The notes under the pieces are model-generated. The model ran no database searches, was not told the origin of the DNA, and saw only the letters and a program-made list of their open reading frames with translations. Positions 33,020 through 45,269 of a DNA stretch of 64,000 nucleotides are shown here, in pieces (within the stretch, counting starts at the first letter, position 1; each line of letters starts with the position of its first letter). This stretch comes from [Phialemoniopsis] sp. UDSM-2020 (Eukaryota; Ascomycota; Sordariomycetes; Thyridiales; Thyridiaceae): assembly GCA_018873225.1 (NCBI GenBank), contig JAEILZ010000002.1, positions 2,728,001 to 2,792,000 of the forward strand, given 5' to 3'. A program made the position numbers and the translations under genes.

Positions 33020-34109
33020 TCATGAAAGCGCAAAGCCAGCCAGGGCAGCGATGATAAGACCCAGGGCGCTGAGGCCACCGAAGGTCGACTCAGCGCCGGC
33101 GGTGACGACGTAAGTCTGGGCCGTGACGTCCGCGGTGCTGGTTGCGGTCGTGGCGTTGGAGGCGGCCGTGGAGTTGACGACGTTGATGGGCGCGTTGAAG
33201 TTGGTGGGTGTGCGCGAGGCAGTCTCCGTGACGAAGGCAGTGACGGGCACGAGCACGTAGCGAGTAGTCGTCTGGTCGACGACAGTCCGGACAGTGCTGT
33301 AGGCCGGGTCGTAGTAGATGACGGTCGGGACCTGGGCGACGGCAGTCTCCATGGTACCGTCCGAGCAGGGGACGGTCGTGGTAACGGCCAGCATCTGGGT
33401 GAAGGCTGCCGAGGTGCAGGGGATGGTGCTGACGACAGTGAGGGAGTCGGTCACGGTCGTGAAAGGCGGGATGTCATCGGAGTCGTTGGGACCGTTGGAC
33501 ACGAGTGCAGGGTCAGAGGCGCTATCGCCGGTGGTCGCCGGAATGACAGGGGAGGTAGTGGTGGTGTCGACGGGACCGGGGCCGGCAGCCAGTGTGGTGC
33601 TGGTAGTGGCAGTAGTGGCCGTGTCGGGAGCAGCAACAGACTGAGCGGGGCTGCTAGTGACGGGTGCGGTGGAGGCAGGAGCCTGGACAGCAGATCCGGA
33701 GCCGTACAGCCAGACAGAGTAGATGAACTCGAAAGTGTCGGGGTCCATGCCACCGCAGGATTGCGACTCATCCGCATCACACTGGAAAGAGCACGCAGAG
33801 TCGGCATACTTCTGCGAGACAGTGGGCGCAACCGTGGAGCAAGAGCAGAATCTGAAACAATGATGTTAGTTGATTGAAAGGATTTCATGGTAGATGGTGG
33901 TTGTCTTACTGTGCAGAGAGGGCGATGTAGTTGTAACCCTTGCCATTGCAGTACTCTGCGCAGGCCTCGGGGCCGTTGGGAGTCAAGGGGTAGGTGTCAT
34001 CGAAAGTTGAGCTAACACCAACACAACCCTGATAGGTACCGGCGGCTTGGACACCAGAGACGAGGAGGACAGCTGCAGTAGCAAAGGTAATGAAGGATGA
34101 GGAAACCAT
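33020..34109 (-). CDS. WSC-domain protein with Ser/Thr-rich stalk and GPI-type C-terminus
   Basis: Exons 34109-33910 and 33851-33020 give 343 aa. Residues 1-22 form a signal peptide (ends SGVQA). The WSC domain (about 24-95) follows: YQGCVGVSSTF, EACAEYCNGKGYNYIALS, QFCSCS, then ACSFQCDADESQSCGG and MDPDTFEFIYSVW, with the eight-cysteine pattern of the family. The rest is a Ser/Thr/Ala/Pro-rich stalk, likely O-mannosylated. The end is a small-residue stretch and a hydrophobic tail (LSALGLIIAALAGFALS) with no basic cytosolic tail, which favours a GPI anchor over a Wsc1-type sensor helix. WSC domains bind glycans. The protein probably sits at the cell surface or wall, possibly in adhesion or wall sensing. 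Intron length is 58 nt. Confidence 0.9.
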
Positions 34110-36589
34110 GATGGCTGAGTTCGACTAGGTTGTCGATCTTGCGGGTTATGAAAAGGGGTTGATTAGGAAGGGATGAGAAGTCTCAATAATTATGAGCAAA
34201 GGGCAAGTAGTTGGTAGATACTTGTCTTGAATTGGTTATCAAGGGCTTGATGAGATGAGGGAGATGAAAAAAGATGCACCTAGGGAGGAGAGAAGCCGCC
34301 CTTATGAACCCCTTCGAAGACCCTGGACGGCCCTTGGAGGCCGTGATAGCCACCACCGAAGTTGCGAGCTATTCTTGTCACCAACCTCACCGGAGAAGGC
34401 CCCGACCACTTCTAAATCCCCTAACCCCCGCCGCTATCGAGCGTCCATGGCTAAGACTCTGGGCCATGGCGGGCACATTGTCCGCGCAACAGCGCCAGCC
34501 AGGTACAGGCCAATCACATTGGCGGACGCAAATCCAGGAGGCTGACGAGGAATGCACAAGACAATGGCCGGCTGCATTCCTGGAATACATGGCCAATCAA
34601 GTTCCAGGCATAGCGCGGTCCTGGCATTCCAGAGCCTCGCCGGCGCCCTGAGGTAGCCGCGCATCTGGCTGAGAATTGAAGCAAGGGAACCATGAAACAC
34701 GTCAAGAGCATTGAAAAATTCTCCAAGACTCGACTTGATCAATGCACTTGCCGTGATCCGAGTATGGCTCATACTTTGCCTTGACTCCATCGACGTCTGG
34801 GCAAGGGATGGCCAGGGATGAGCATCAACCTTTGAACTCCAGCTCAAGGGATGCAGATGGCATGTGGCACGCAGAACTGTTGCAAGAATCCGCTGTTCGA
34901 TAGTACGTCCTGCAACAGCTGACGGCGACACAGCGCCGGACAATTTTGACAGCGAAGACAAGAGATGGGAATGTAAAATGCGATGATCCGCCGCCATCCG
35001 CGCGGATGTGGCTTTTGATGCTCGATCTTCTCCGCGTGGCATTTCTTGGCATTTTGGTCTAGCTCCTGGCTCTACACCACGTAGTGCCTCTCCTGCCATG
35101 CTGAAGAATGGAAGCTAGCGACGTGGCGCCTGTGGCTAGTGCTCTCACTAACGTTGCCGTACCTATTTTACTGCATCAAATGTTAACGTCAACTACATCT
35201 GTGGCTGTGGTTGGGAGCACGACCATTCAGAAGTGTCTCTCACGACATCTCGAGCCAGGACCCAAGGTCGGGTGGTCTCCAATGTCAGGGCTGGCTGGCA
35301 GGTATCGTCACCTTTGACAAAGCGCAGCTCTCATTGAACGCCCCACGGCGTGATCGCACACTTGAGCTCTACTACACCCGTGTCCATTCAGGATGATGCG
35401 ATGTATCACAGCTGGTCTCGTGCCGTGTGCCGAAGTTTCGATGAATATCAGAGTTATTTCCTCATCGAAGTATGTGGGCCGAATAGTGTAAATTCGAAAA
35501 TAGCATCTGCGGCCCGACCATTGAGGTGACACATGCCAGAGATGGGTCGCGCAAGAACCCGAATAGCTGACATGACGCCGTCATCGTTCGCAGGGAGTAT
35601 CTCGTTCGCGGTACAAACCTCCCTCTGTCTCTCATTGTGTCTCATCGGTGATTTCACCTTAAAGTATGCAATATGAGAGTGAAATAAGGACCAGGGCCGT
35701 GGCGGGATCCCGAGAAGCAACGAAGCCAGTCATTAATTTCAATGGACCAGACAGAAAGACGAAAATTCTGGAATAATTCAAGTAATAACACCACACTCAT
35801 ATTCGTGTCATTTTAGGCGCTCATATTTCTGTACTGTGACAGATAGCGTTATAGAGAACCTAAACTTCGGCACTATACTTGATCGGACGCGTCTCTAAGA
35901 CCCTCCTGGAGGTCAGTTGTTGCTCGATTTGTCTTGTTCTGGCTCAACTTCAAAAACTAGCTCCTTAATGTGGCTGATTTTCCCCAGGCGACTGTCAGCG
36001 GGACAGAGTTCGATTGAGATTCTAGACTGTGACACGGGGAGCCTAGCCAGAATTTGGCCTTACTGTTCTTTTCTATGACCACTAGTTAGACATTTTGGAT
36101 CATCGCATCTCACCGTAGGGCTGGGAGCATTCAAGTATGGCAAAGGATCTACAAGTCTTGGCGTGGATCTGTGAGGCTGGTTAAGCGTGCCAGTCGCGCA
36201 CCCAAGACAAGCCCAGAAAAGCACAAATAACTCAGCACGGCCAGTCCATTTGTAACAGAGCCTTGGCTCGATGTTCACCTGTAACCACGTAGATGAGTGT
36301 CGGGTGATCTTTCCTGACTCGGAGCTGATCCGGGCTCGGCGCTAGGTGCCGGAGCCTGCGGCCCTCCATGCGCTGGGCCGAGGCACATCCTTGTTTCGGT
36401 GGTGGAGAAGTTTGGGGGTCCCCGCAACACCGCGAACGCTACCAAGCTTGGTGAGCTCACCACCACCAACTTTGTTCCTTTGGGCAGCTTGTCAATCGCA
36501 CCGTCGAACTATCCGGTGCTTCGATCAGCAGTTTCCGGTTAGAACAGATCATTCTCTGACCCGATTGACTACTCTTCATCCTCGACGAC
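34110..36589. other. Intergenic, 2.5 kb, no gene seen
   Basis: This lies between divergent start codons of the WSC protein and glutaryl-CoA dehydrogenase. Frames such as 34434-35099 (-) lack an ATG-led family-like product or codon bias. No tRNA or mobile element was recognised. Confidence 0.5.
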
Positions 36590-37995
36590 ATGTCTCGCGT
36601 GCTTGGTCAAAGGTGCGCCCGGCAATTACTTTCCAGACGTCGGGCGCTCGGCCGCCGGAGCTATGCTGCAGCCGCCGCCCCGGTATTCGACTGGCAGGAT
36701 CCCCTCTCATTCAAGTCGCTCCTGACAGAGGAGGAGGAAGCCATATCGGACACAGCTGAGAAATATTGTCAAGAGCAATTGGCGCCCCGCGTCCTTCGTA
36801 TGTTGCCCAAGGACAAGATTCCCTCTTCCTCGTCTCCGGACTAACGAGCGCGACTGGCAGAGGCGTACCGCGATGAGAACTACGACAAAAAGATCCTCGA
36901 GGAGATGGGCGAGCTTGGACTCCTCGGTTCGAGCATACAAGGGTACGGATGCGCTGGCGTGTCCACCGTCGCTGGCGGGCTGATCACCCGTGCCGTCGAG
37001 CGGGTCGACTCGGGTTATAGGTCCGGCATGAGCGTGCAGTCTTCTCTGGTCATGGGAGGAATCAACGAATTTGGATCAGAAGAGCTGAAGGAGAAGTACC
37101 TCCCGGAAATGGCGAAAGGCAAAATCCTGGGCGCTTTCGGCCTGACGGAACCAAATCACGGCAGCGACCCAGGCTCCATGGAAACGACGGCTAAGCCTCA
37201 TCCGACGAAGGAGGGATACTACTCGCTCAGCGGCTCCAAGACATGGATTACGAATAGTCCCATTGCAGATGTTATGCTGGTCTGGGCCAAACTTGCAGAG
37301 ACGGGCAAGATCCGAGGGTTTTTGGTGGACAGGAAAGACTGCCCAGCTGGAACGCTGGAGACCCCCGCCATCAAGAACAAGAATGGCCTGCGTGCAAGCA
37401 TTACAGGCATGATTCAAATGGATGGCTGTCCTGTTCCCAAAGAACACATGTTCCCGGACGTGGAAGGTTTGAGGGGACCTTTTTCATGTCTCAACAGTGC
37501 CAGGTATGGCATTGCCCTTGGTGTCATGGGTGCACTTGAAGACTGCCTGGACCGAGCACGAACCTACGCTCTCGAGCGAAAGCAATTCAAGGGGAACCCG
37601 ATCGCTAAGTACCAGCTGGTACAGAAGAAGCTTGCAGATGCGGCTACGGACGCCGCTTACGGAACATTGGCAGCCATCCAAGTTGGCCGTCTGAAGGACC
37701 AAGGGCAAGCGACCCCGGAGATGATCAGTATGGTGAAGCGACAGAATTGCGATAGAGCGCTGTACAATGCCCGTGTACTGCAAGAGATTTTTGGCGGGAA
37801 TGCCGCGAGCGACGAGTACGGCATTGGTAGGCATGTGGCCAATCTCTTCGTAACTCAGACATATGAGGGCCAGAGCGATATCCACAGTGAGTTGAGCGTT
37901 ATCGTATCTCTTTTGGCGTTGCATTCAGCTGATTCTTCTATTTCAAAGGCCTAATTCTTGGACGAGCCATTACTGGCCTTCAAGCGTTTGTATGA
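36590..37995 (+). CDS. GCDH: Glutaryl-CoA dehydrogenase, mitochondrial
   Basis: Exons 36590-36797, 36861-37886 and 37949-37995 give 426 aa. The first 26 residues are Arg/Ser/Ala-rich without acids, a mitochondrial targeting peptide. Acyl-CoA dehydrogenase domains follow: FDWQDPLSFKSLLTEEEEAI, GAFGLTEPNHGSDPGSMETT for FAD/substrate, KTWITNSPIADVMLVWAK, ARYGIALGVMGALEDC, and ERKQFKGNPIAKYQLVQKKL. The last two exons give TQTYEGQSDIH-SLILGRAITG, with the catalytic base Glu405, the family position for GCDH. The enzyme oxidises and decarboxylates glutaryl-CoA to crotonyl-CoA in lysine and tryptophan breakdown, passing electrons to ETF. The 47-nt last exon is easily missed: reading past 37886 gives a false 21-residue tail, while the splice restores the conserved ending. 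The identification is strong. Confidence 0.95.
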
Positions 37996-39247
37996 GCCTG
38001 AACCCTCGGGTGTCATGGGAGGTGAATGGCAACAGGCTTCACAGCTGTCAAGGCTTGCCTTGTGTGGCATAGTATCGAGGGCCTTCCGGTAACTCTTAAG
38101 CTACGTGAGACTAGGGTGCGTCAGACGGCAAAAAGTAGAGCCTCACTGACATAAAGCATATCATGCTCGAGGGAGTAGGCTTTGTTAGCCAGTTCTGAGT
38201 CAGCGCCTCCCTTTGCTTTGTCAAGCCGCGTTATCATCCTCCTGAATCGGATGCTTTCGGTGGACGTCATTCAAGGTCTCTTATTGATAAACCCCTAGGC
38301 TTACCTAAAGCACCGGTCACCATGTAGCAAGTAATTCGCTAGATCTCGAAACAGGCGCAGTCCACGATCAACAATAGCTGAGGCACTTTCGCTTTCGGAT
38401 GTAGGATGTCCTGCACTGGCGGCCCTTCTGAATGATCATAACAAAGATTATGTCACCTTATCGAGTTATTGAATGAGAGAGTACGGAGCAAGATATGCAA
38501 GGTACAGCGTACAGTGGAAAACCATGGATGGCTGTGGAGCCAACGACGGTGTTGGCCGAAGTGGCGTCCAGGTTTCAATATCTCTATGATGGTACCCTTT
38601 GTACGAGGGAAATGGCTCTGGAGTACGTGGAATCTGCTAGCGTTAAGATTTTTCGGTGGCGGTGCGGCATTCCCGATGCTGGCGGTTGCCAGGACCATGG
38701 GCACAGCACAGCCATCCACTAAATCCCAGGCGTGCCAGGTTGCATTTGGGCGCGGTTAGGCCAGCAGGGCGCTGTGCTTCCATGCCTAATACCTGATGAT
38801 CGGGCTGCCTGGCTGCTGGCCGACCCACCCTGCAAGCGACTCCATTTTCAGCCAGGCGTCACAAAGAGTACTAAGTAAGTAAGTGACTTTCTCGCTCGTC
38901 ACTCCTCCTTCTTCCGACTTCTCCTCCGTCAACACACTCATCTCCCCCATACAACCCGCCTCCTCGTGAGAACCTCTTCGTCACCTGCATTTGGCAGTCC
39001 TAATACCCCGAGGTACGTCTGGTCTATTCACCTTGTCGCAGCGGCGACACTCTTTGCGAACGTCTCATTGTCTGTCGTCCGAACGTGAACGGCAGCGGCA
39101 GCCTTTCGCAAAATTCACCCACTTTCTTCCGCTTTTGATTGTGGCTGACTGTTGTTTAAATTCAGCGCTCTCCCTCCACCACAGTCCTGACCGACAAACC
39201 CAAAAACCCACCTACAACACCTCCAACACACATCAACACCCTCAAAA
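37996..39247. other. Intergenic; upstream region of UBC4
   Basis: The left part is the GCDH 3' UTR. A small TAAG repeat lies at 38872-38884. From 38885 the + strand is CT-rich and probably transcribed as the UBC4 leader. No gene was seen. Confidence 0.5.
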
Positions 39248-40211
<964 letters not shown>

Positions 40212-43200
40212 GCCGAAGATGTCTCGGTTGAGGACTGCTACGGCTGTTATGACACGTGTGGAAATGGGCGGTGGAGTTTGTGCTGCTATGCTGCGGCGAT
40301 AGATTCGGTTTTCGCTTGCTCTTCGTCTTCCGGCGTCTTCGATATGACATCATTGCGGTCAAGGTCCTTTCCTCTCGATCGCGCTTTCTCAGTCGAAAAA
40401 GAGCTGCCTCGTGGACCCATCGCACCGGATGGATCCAGGTCTGCTGCGTGGTGTGGTCGCGGGAGGAGTAGAGGGAAGGAGAGCGGGTAGGAGGTTGGGC
40501 GAGTCCCCGTGGAGGCCAGTATGATACAAACGTATTCCAAACATGGGATTTGGAAGCGGCTTATGGTATTGCATTACATCACGCCTGTTCCTGTCTACAA
40601 GGGTCATTACAAATTTGACGTCTCCATTGCATCGTATTGTGTGGTTAATCTCGGATCCTTGATGTATGTGACTTGTGTGCTCCCACGTGAACAGATGATA
40701 GGAGCTCGGGCAGGAAGGACTCCTTGCCCGGATGAACATGGCAGGGGTAAGTCACGATATCTAATATCTCGACGACTCGGCTGAAAGCAATGACAGCAAC
40801 AACAGGCCTACGTTGTGCTTAGTGCGATGGCACACAAAGAAAACAGATGAGTAAGTTGTCGGGCGTCTTTGTGCGAGGGTAGGCTTCTCAGGACCCGTCT
40901 TTGGGCTCATCTGGTCCAGATCCTGCTGGTCGATTGCTACATCATGCCCAACCGAGGCCTTACCGTCCATCGAAGGTTGCAGGTTGTATTTCGATTTCCC
41001 TGTCAGATATCGAGAGCCAAGTCGAAGATACAGCTCTCTAATCTAGTGTAATGTGCTGGTGAAGCCTGGCGGTACGGTGTTTGACAGCGTCCAGTCAAAT
41101 ACTTGTGGACGAATGAGATTTTGGAAAGCATTTGTTGCCTACTACATATACCAAATAGGTAAACATGGTGAAAGAGATCGCCGCAAGGGGTGAGGGGGAG
41201 GAACTGAGGCTCTAGCTTCTTGGGTGGTAGTAGACCAAGAATAAATCGCCTAGAATAGCTTCATCGCACAGGCGCGAACAAAGCGACAAGACCGAGCTCA
41301 GCGGTTGGTCGACTGCAGAGAGCAAGTGTAGACGAAATGGATGTTGGTGGAGCGGCGAACTTGGAAAGGTATGCGTAAGTATGTAGACGTTGGCTGGTGT
41401 TTCAGATATCCTGAGCGCGGCGGCTCCACTGCCTACCAAATTCTCGAGATGGGGGGTCGCAGCGACGGCCTGGGAATGGAGGCGCTCTTTGAAGGGCACG
41501 TGGCTTTCCTGGCTGGTCCAACTTCTTCTTGTGACTGTCGCGTTGAGCATCAGACACACTCACTTCTTATGATCACTGCCGCAGCTTCTCGCCGATTATG
41601 AAATCGGCCACTTGGACAGACAGCATTGAGGCATGGCCAGGCGATGTGACGAGATCGAGTGGACAGGTCCTTCTTGGTCAATCTCCGAAGCGTGTCAGAG
41701 AAGACCCCTGGCGAAACGACCTGCGACACGGGCTTAAGCGACCTGGCCACCAGCCAGCCAATTAGCGCCTCAGGGGCCTTTCTCCATGCCCCCCACAGCA
41801 AGCGAACCAAGCTCAAACATCCACTCGTTCGTCTTCTTCCAGAGTCGACACAACTGCCACCACCACCCACACGCGGGAGCACGACCGTTGCCGTTCGGAG
41901 AGTTTTCCCCCAAGCAGGAGCTGAAGTTGACATGAGGCACCAAGAGACTTCAGAAGCCTTGTCTCTTCGAGAAGTGGTGTCATTACCCACTTCACATCCC
42001 TGGTCCGATGAGGCGATCATCCCCTTATCACAGGCTGAAAGGAGATCGATCAGAGCTGCCAGCGTCTCCCAGAACAGCGTTTTCCCGCATCTCGTTTGTA
42101 CAGAGAGAGGACTGCATGTTCCACTTGTATTTCTCTCTCCAGCCGGCATCAGAGACGCAACGAACAAGATCTATCAGATGCAAGTATTAGACATCACTCG
42201 TCACCAGTCCGTGCAAGAAAACGAAGCTTCTTGCTTCTTTCAAGCTCTCTTGCATGAAGTAATTACGCTGTACCTGGGCGGCAAAACAACACGATATTTT
42301 GACATGACTTCTCTACGTATGACAGCCCCTGTCGGTACTTCATTATTGAAAGTGCAATAACATGCATTGGCGTACCGCCCTGACACCGCACCGTCCATGG
42401 AACCCTGCATGTTCTGGCCGGGTTGGAACCGGCCTAGTCCGCATTGGGCGGCTTTCTTGTTTCGACTTTGCTCTCTTCTCAGTCCTTCCCCTTACCGTCA
42501 GGAGCCTCACACTGGTGTTCTCCTATTCATTTTGCGACTCGTCCCTGATTCTGACTGGCTGGTCCAGTGTTCTTGAGTCGTTGACTGTACCAAGTTGCCT
42601 CTAGCAGGTTTCCTTTCCCTTGTACACGCCCCCCACCCTGGTCGAGATCCAGCCATCCCCCTAGTCAAGATTCAACGATACACTGCCCTTTTGCTTCCTG
42701 GATCACGTTGAACTGCGGTGGCGCGTACGTTGTCTATGTTTTAGATGTGGGCTTGACCAGGGCTGTTTTTTTCTTCTCTCATCAGTACAGTAGATCTCCC
42801 ATTCGCTTCTTTTCTTGCCCTCCTCCCTCTTCTTCAAGAACCAAGATATACCCCCCAAAACATCTTCCGTGCGAGTAGTTGGTAGTAGCAGCCGCCGGGT
42901 GCAGGCATTGTGTGCAGGTATGATCTACACCACATCACCTCATGTTTCTGAGAGAGAGCCGTCGCTTGGCGTCTCCCATAACCACTCTACACCCGCCCTC
43001 CCTCCTCCCTAACCTTCTTTCGCTTGTTCTCACTCCCTTCTTCCCTTTGGTGCCGTCTGTCGTGTGTTGCTGCTGTGCGCTGACCAACTCGCTGCGTCTG
43101 CGCGGCCTCCTGCAGACTCGATTTCCATTCATTCTAATCTCTTCGGAGACACTTTTGATTATTCCTTTCGACTCTCTTCCTTTCGATGCATATTCGCCGT

Positions 43201-43435
43201 TTCAGCAGGCTCTGAATGTTACGATATTCTCATTACCAAGGAAATCCGGTCCGATATAATACGATCATAATCGCCGTGGAAAAGGGGGAGGACAACTGGC
43301 TGTGTCAAGAGGTGGAATCTGGATCAGTCTTTTGGAAGTGAATGAAACTCGACCAAAACCACGGCTATCCAAGTGATCAGTTTGGGGAGCGGCCGAACCC
43401 GACAGTAGTCGCCGCACATCTCGACCACCAGCAAA
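40212..43435. other. Intergenic, 3.2 kb; right part is the likely noxB promoter and long leader
   Basis: No convincing gene is present. A frame at 41659-42360 (+) is long (233 codons) but starts at GTG and resembles nothing known. From about 42780 the + strand is pyrimidine-rich up to 43200, as in long fungal leaders. A short upstream ORF begins at 43342 and overlaps the noxB start (listed separately). Confidence 0.5.
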
Positions 43436-43443
43436 ATGGATGA
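43342..43443 (+). promoter_or_regulatory. Upstream ORF overlapping the noxB start codon
   Basis: An ATG at 43342 opens a 33-codon frame that ends at the TGA at 43441-43443, 6-8 nt into the noxB CDS and in a different frame. If the transcript begins upstream of 43342, ribosomes starting here would pass the noxB ATG. The uATG has T at -3 (weak context) while noxB has AAA before its ATG, so leaky scanning would still give product. A translational brake is inferred. Confidence 0.4.
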
Positions 43444-45269
43444 CTACAGTGGCTACTCAAGATACGAACAGTCGGAGCGGTCAAGATGGACGCCGCTGAC
43501 GAGGATGTTGTTGTCTGGTGAGATGACGCAGGAGAGGCAGAAGGAGCTAACTGCGAGAGAGAAGTTCGACAAGTGGATGATCAACGAGGGCTACCGACGA
43601 GTGTAAGTTTTGAGTCGTTTTGGCTGGTGTTGGTGATTCTGACCTTTGTTGCCAGATTCGTTCTCGTCTTCATGCTGCTCCACTGCATGGTGTTTGCTTT
43701 CGGTTTCGTCAACTATGCAGTCAAGGACAGCTTGCAAGGGTCGAGAGATACTTTTGGACCTACCTTCATGATTGCTAGGGCTGCAGCTCTCGTGTTGCAC
43801 TTCGACGTTGCTCTGATTTTGTTGCCAGTCTGCAGGACCTTGATCTCTCTGGCCAGACAAACCCCGCTCAACGGCATCATTCAGTTCGATAAGAACATCA
43901 CCTTCCATATCACTACGGCATGGTCGATTGTGTTCTGGTCATGGGTCCACACCATTGCTCACTGGAACAACTTCGCACAGATTGCCGCCAAGAACAATCT
44001 GGGCATCTACGGCTGGCTCCTGGCCAACTTCGTGTCTGGACCTGGCTGGACTGGTTACATCATGCTCATTGCATTGATGGGTATGGTACTCACCTCGATC
44101 GAGAAGCCCCGCCGAGCCAACTATGAGCGCTTCTGGTACACGCATCACATGTTCATCGTCTTCTTCTTGTTCTGGTCGATCCACGGTGCATTCTGCATGA
44201 TTCAGCCGGACTTTGCTCCCTTCTGCATCTCGATTGGCACCCAGGCTATCGGTGTGTTCTGGCAGTACTGGATGTACGGTGGATTCATCTATCTGGCCGA
44301 GCGAATCGCCCGCGAGATGCGCGGCAAGCACAAGACCTACATCTCCAAGGTCATCCAGCACCCCAGCAATGTGTGCGAGATCCAGATTAAGAAGGAGCAC
44401 ACCAAGACGAGGGCTGGTCAATACATCTTCTTCTGCTGCCCCGAGGTCTCGATTTGGCAGTATCACCCTTTTACCTTGACAAGCGCCCCTGAGGAGGACT
44501 ACATCTCGATTCACATGCGTGTAGTTGGAGACTTTACCAGGGCTGTCTCGAAGGCATTGGGATGCGAATGGGAGAAGAAGGGCGGGGACGGATCCAAGGT
44601 CGTGGGCGTCGACGGGCAAAACACGGAGATCGACCCCGCGCTAAGGAGAGTTCTTCCGCGTGTCTACATCGATGGACCTTTCGGTTCGGCGTCCGAGGAT
44701 GTGTTCAAGTACGAGATCTCGATTCTGTGCGGTGCGGGTATCGGTGTTACCCCCTTCGCCTCCATCCTCAAATCGATCTGGTACCGGATGAACTACCCGC
44801 AGAAGAAGACGCGCCTCGCCAAGGTCTATTTCTTCTGGATCTGCCGTGACTTTGGCTCCTTCGAGTGGTTCCGATCTCTGCTGCTTGCCATTGAAGCTCA
44901 GGACGTTGACAACCGGATCGAGATCCACACATACCTCACGGCCAAGATCAAGGCCGACGATGCCACCAACATCATGATCAATGATGCCAATGCCGACAAA
45001 GATGCCATTACCGGCCTCCGCGCACCGACAAACTTTGGCAGGCCGAACTGGGACATGATCTTCCGTGGCATCCGAAAACTGCACACTCCGGCCGAGGCCG
45101 GTGTGTTCTTCTGTGGACCCAAGGGATTGGGCAGCACACTGCACATTTACTGCAATAAGTACAGTGAGCCTGGGTGAGTACATTTACGAGAGAAATGCCG
45201 CGGGTAATACAGAAATGCTGACAATATGTGATTAGTTTCTCATTCGTCTGGGGCAAGGAGAACTTCTAG
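43436..45269 (+). CDS. noxB: NADPH oxidase NoxB (Nox2-type)
   Basis: Exons 43436-43602, 43656-45173 and 45236-45269 give 572 aa. The roughly 40-residue cytosolic extension before the first helix (RWTPLTRMLLSGEMTQERQ) marks the NoxB rather than NoxA branch. Six helices follow. Heme ligands fit the family spacing exactly: His140 and His154 (14 apart) and His219 and His232 (13 apart). The FAD site is HPFTLTSAP, the NADPH site GAGIGVTPFASILKSI and later FFCGPKGLG; the end is FVWGKENF. The enzyme moves electrons from cytosolic NADPH across the membrane to oxygen, making superoxide. Fungal NoxB, with NoxR and Rac, is needed in other species for ascospore germination and appressorial penetration. 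There is no EF-hand, so it is not NoxC. The last intron lies just before the final 12 residues. Confidence 0.95.

Noticed and set aside
37887..37954. C-terminal tail of GCDH read straight through
   Set aside because: It replaces the conserved DIHSLILGRAITG ending. A GTGAGT donor and an AAAG acceptor restore that ending.
41659..42360. 233-codon + frame in the noxB upstream region
   Set aside because: It begins at GTG; the first ATG (41932) leaves 142 residues with no family resemblance or codon bias. A lineage-specific gene is not excluded, but the evidence is too thin to annotate.
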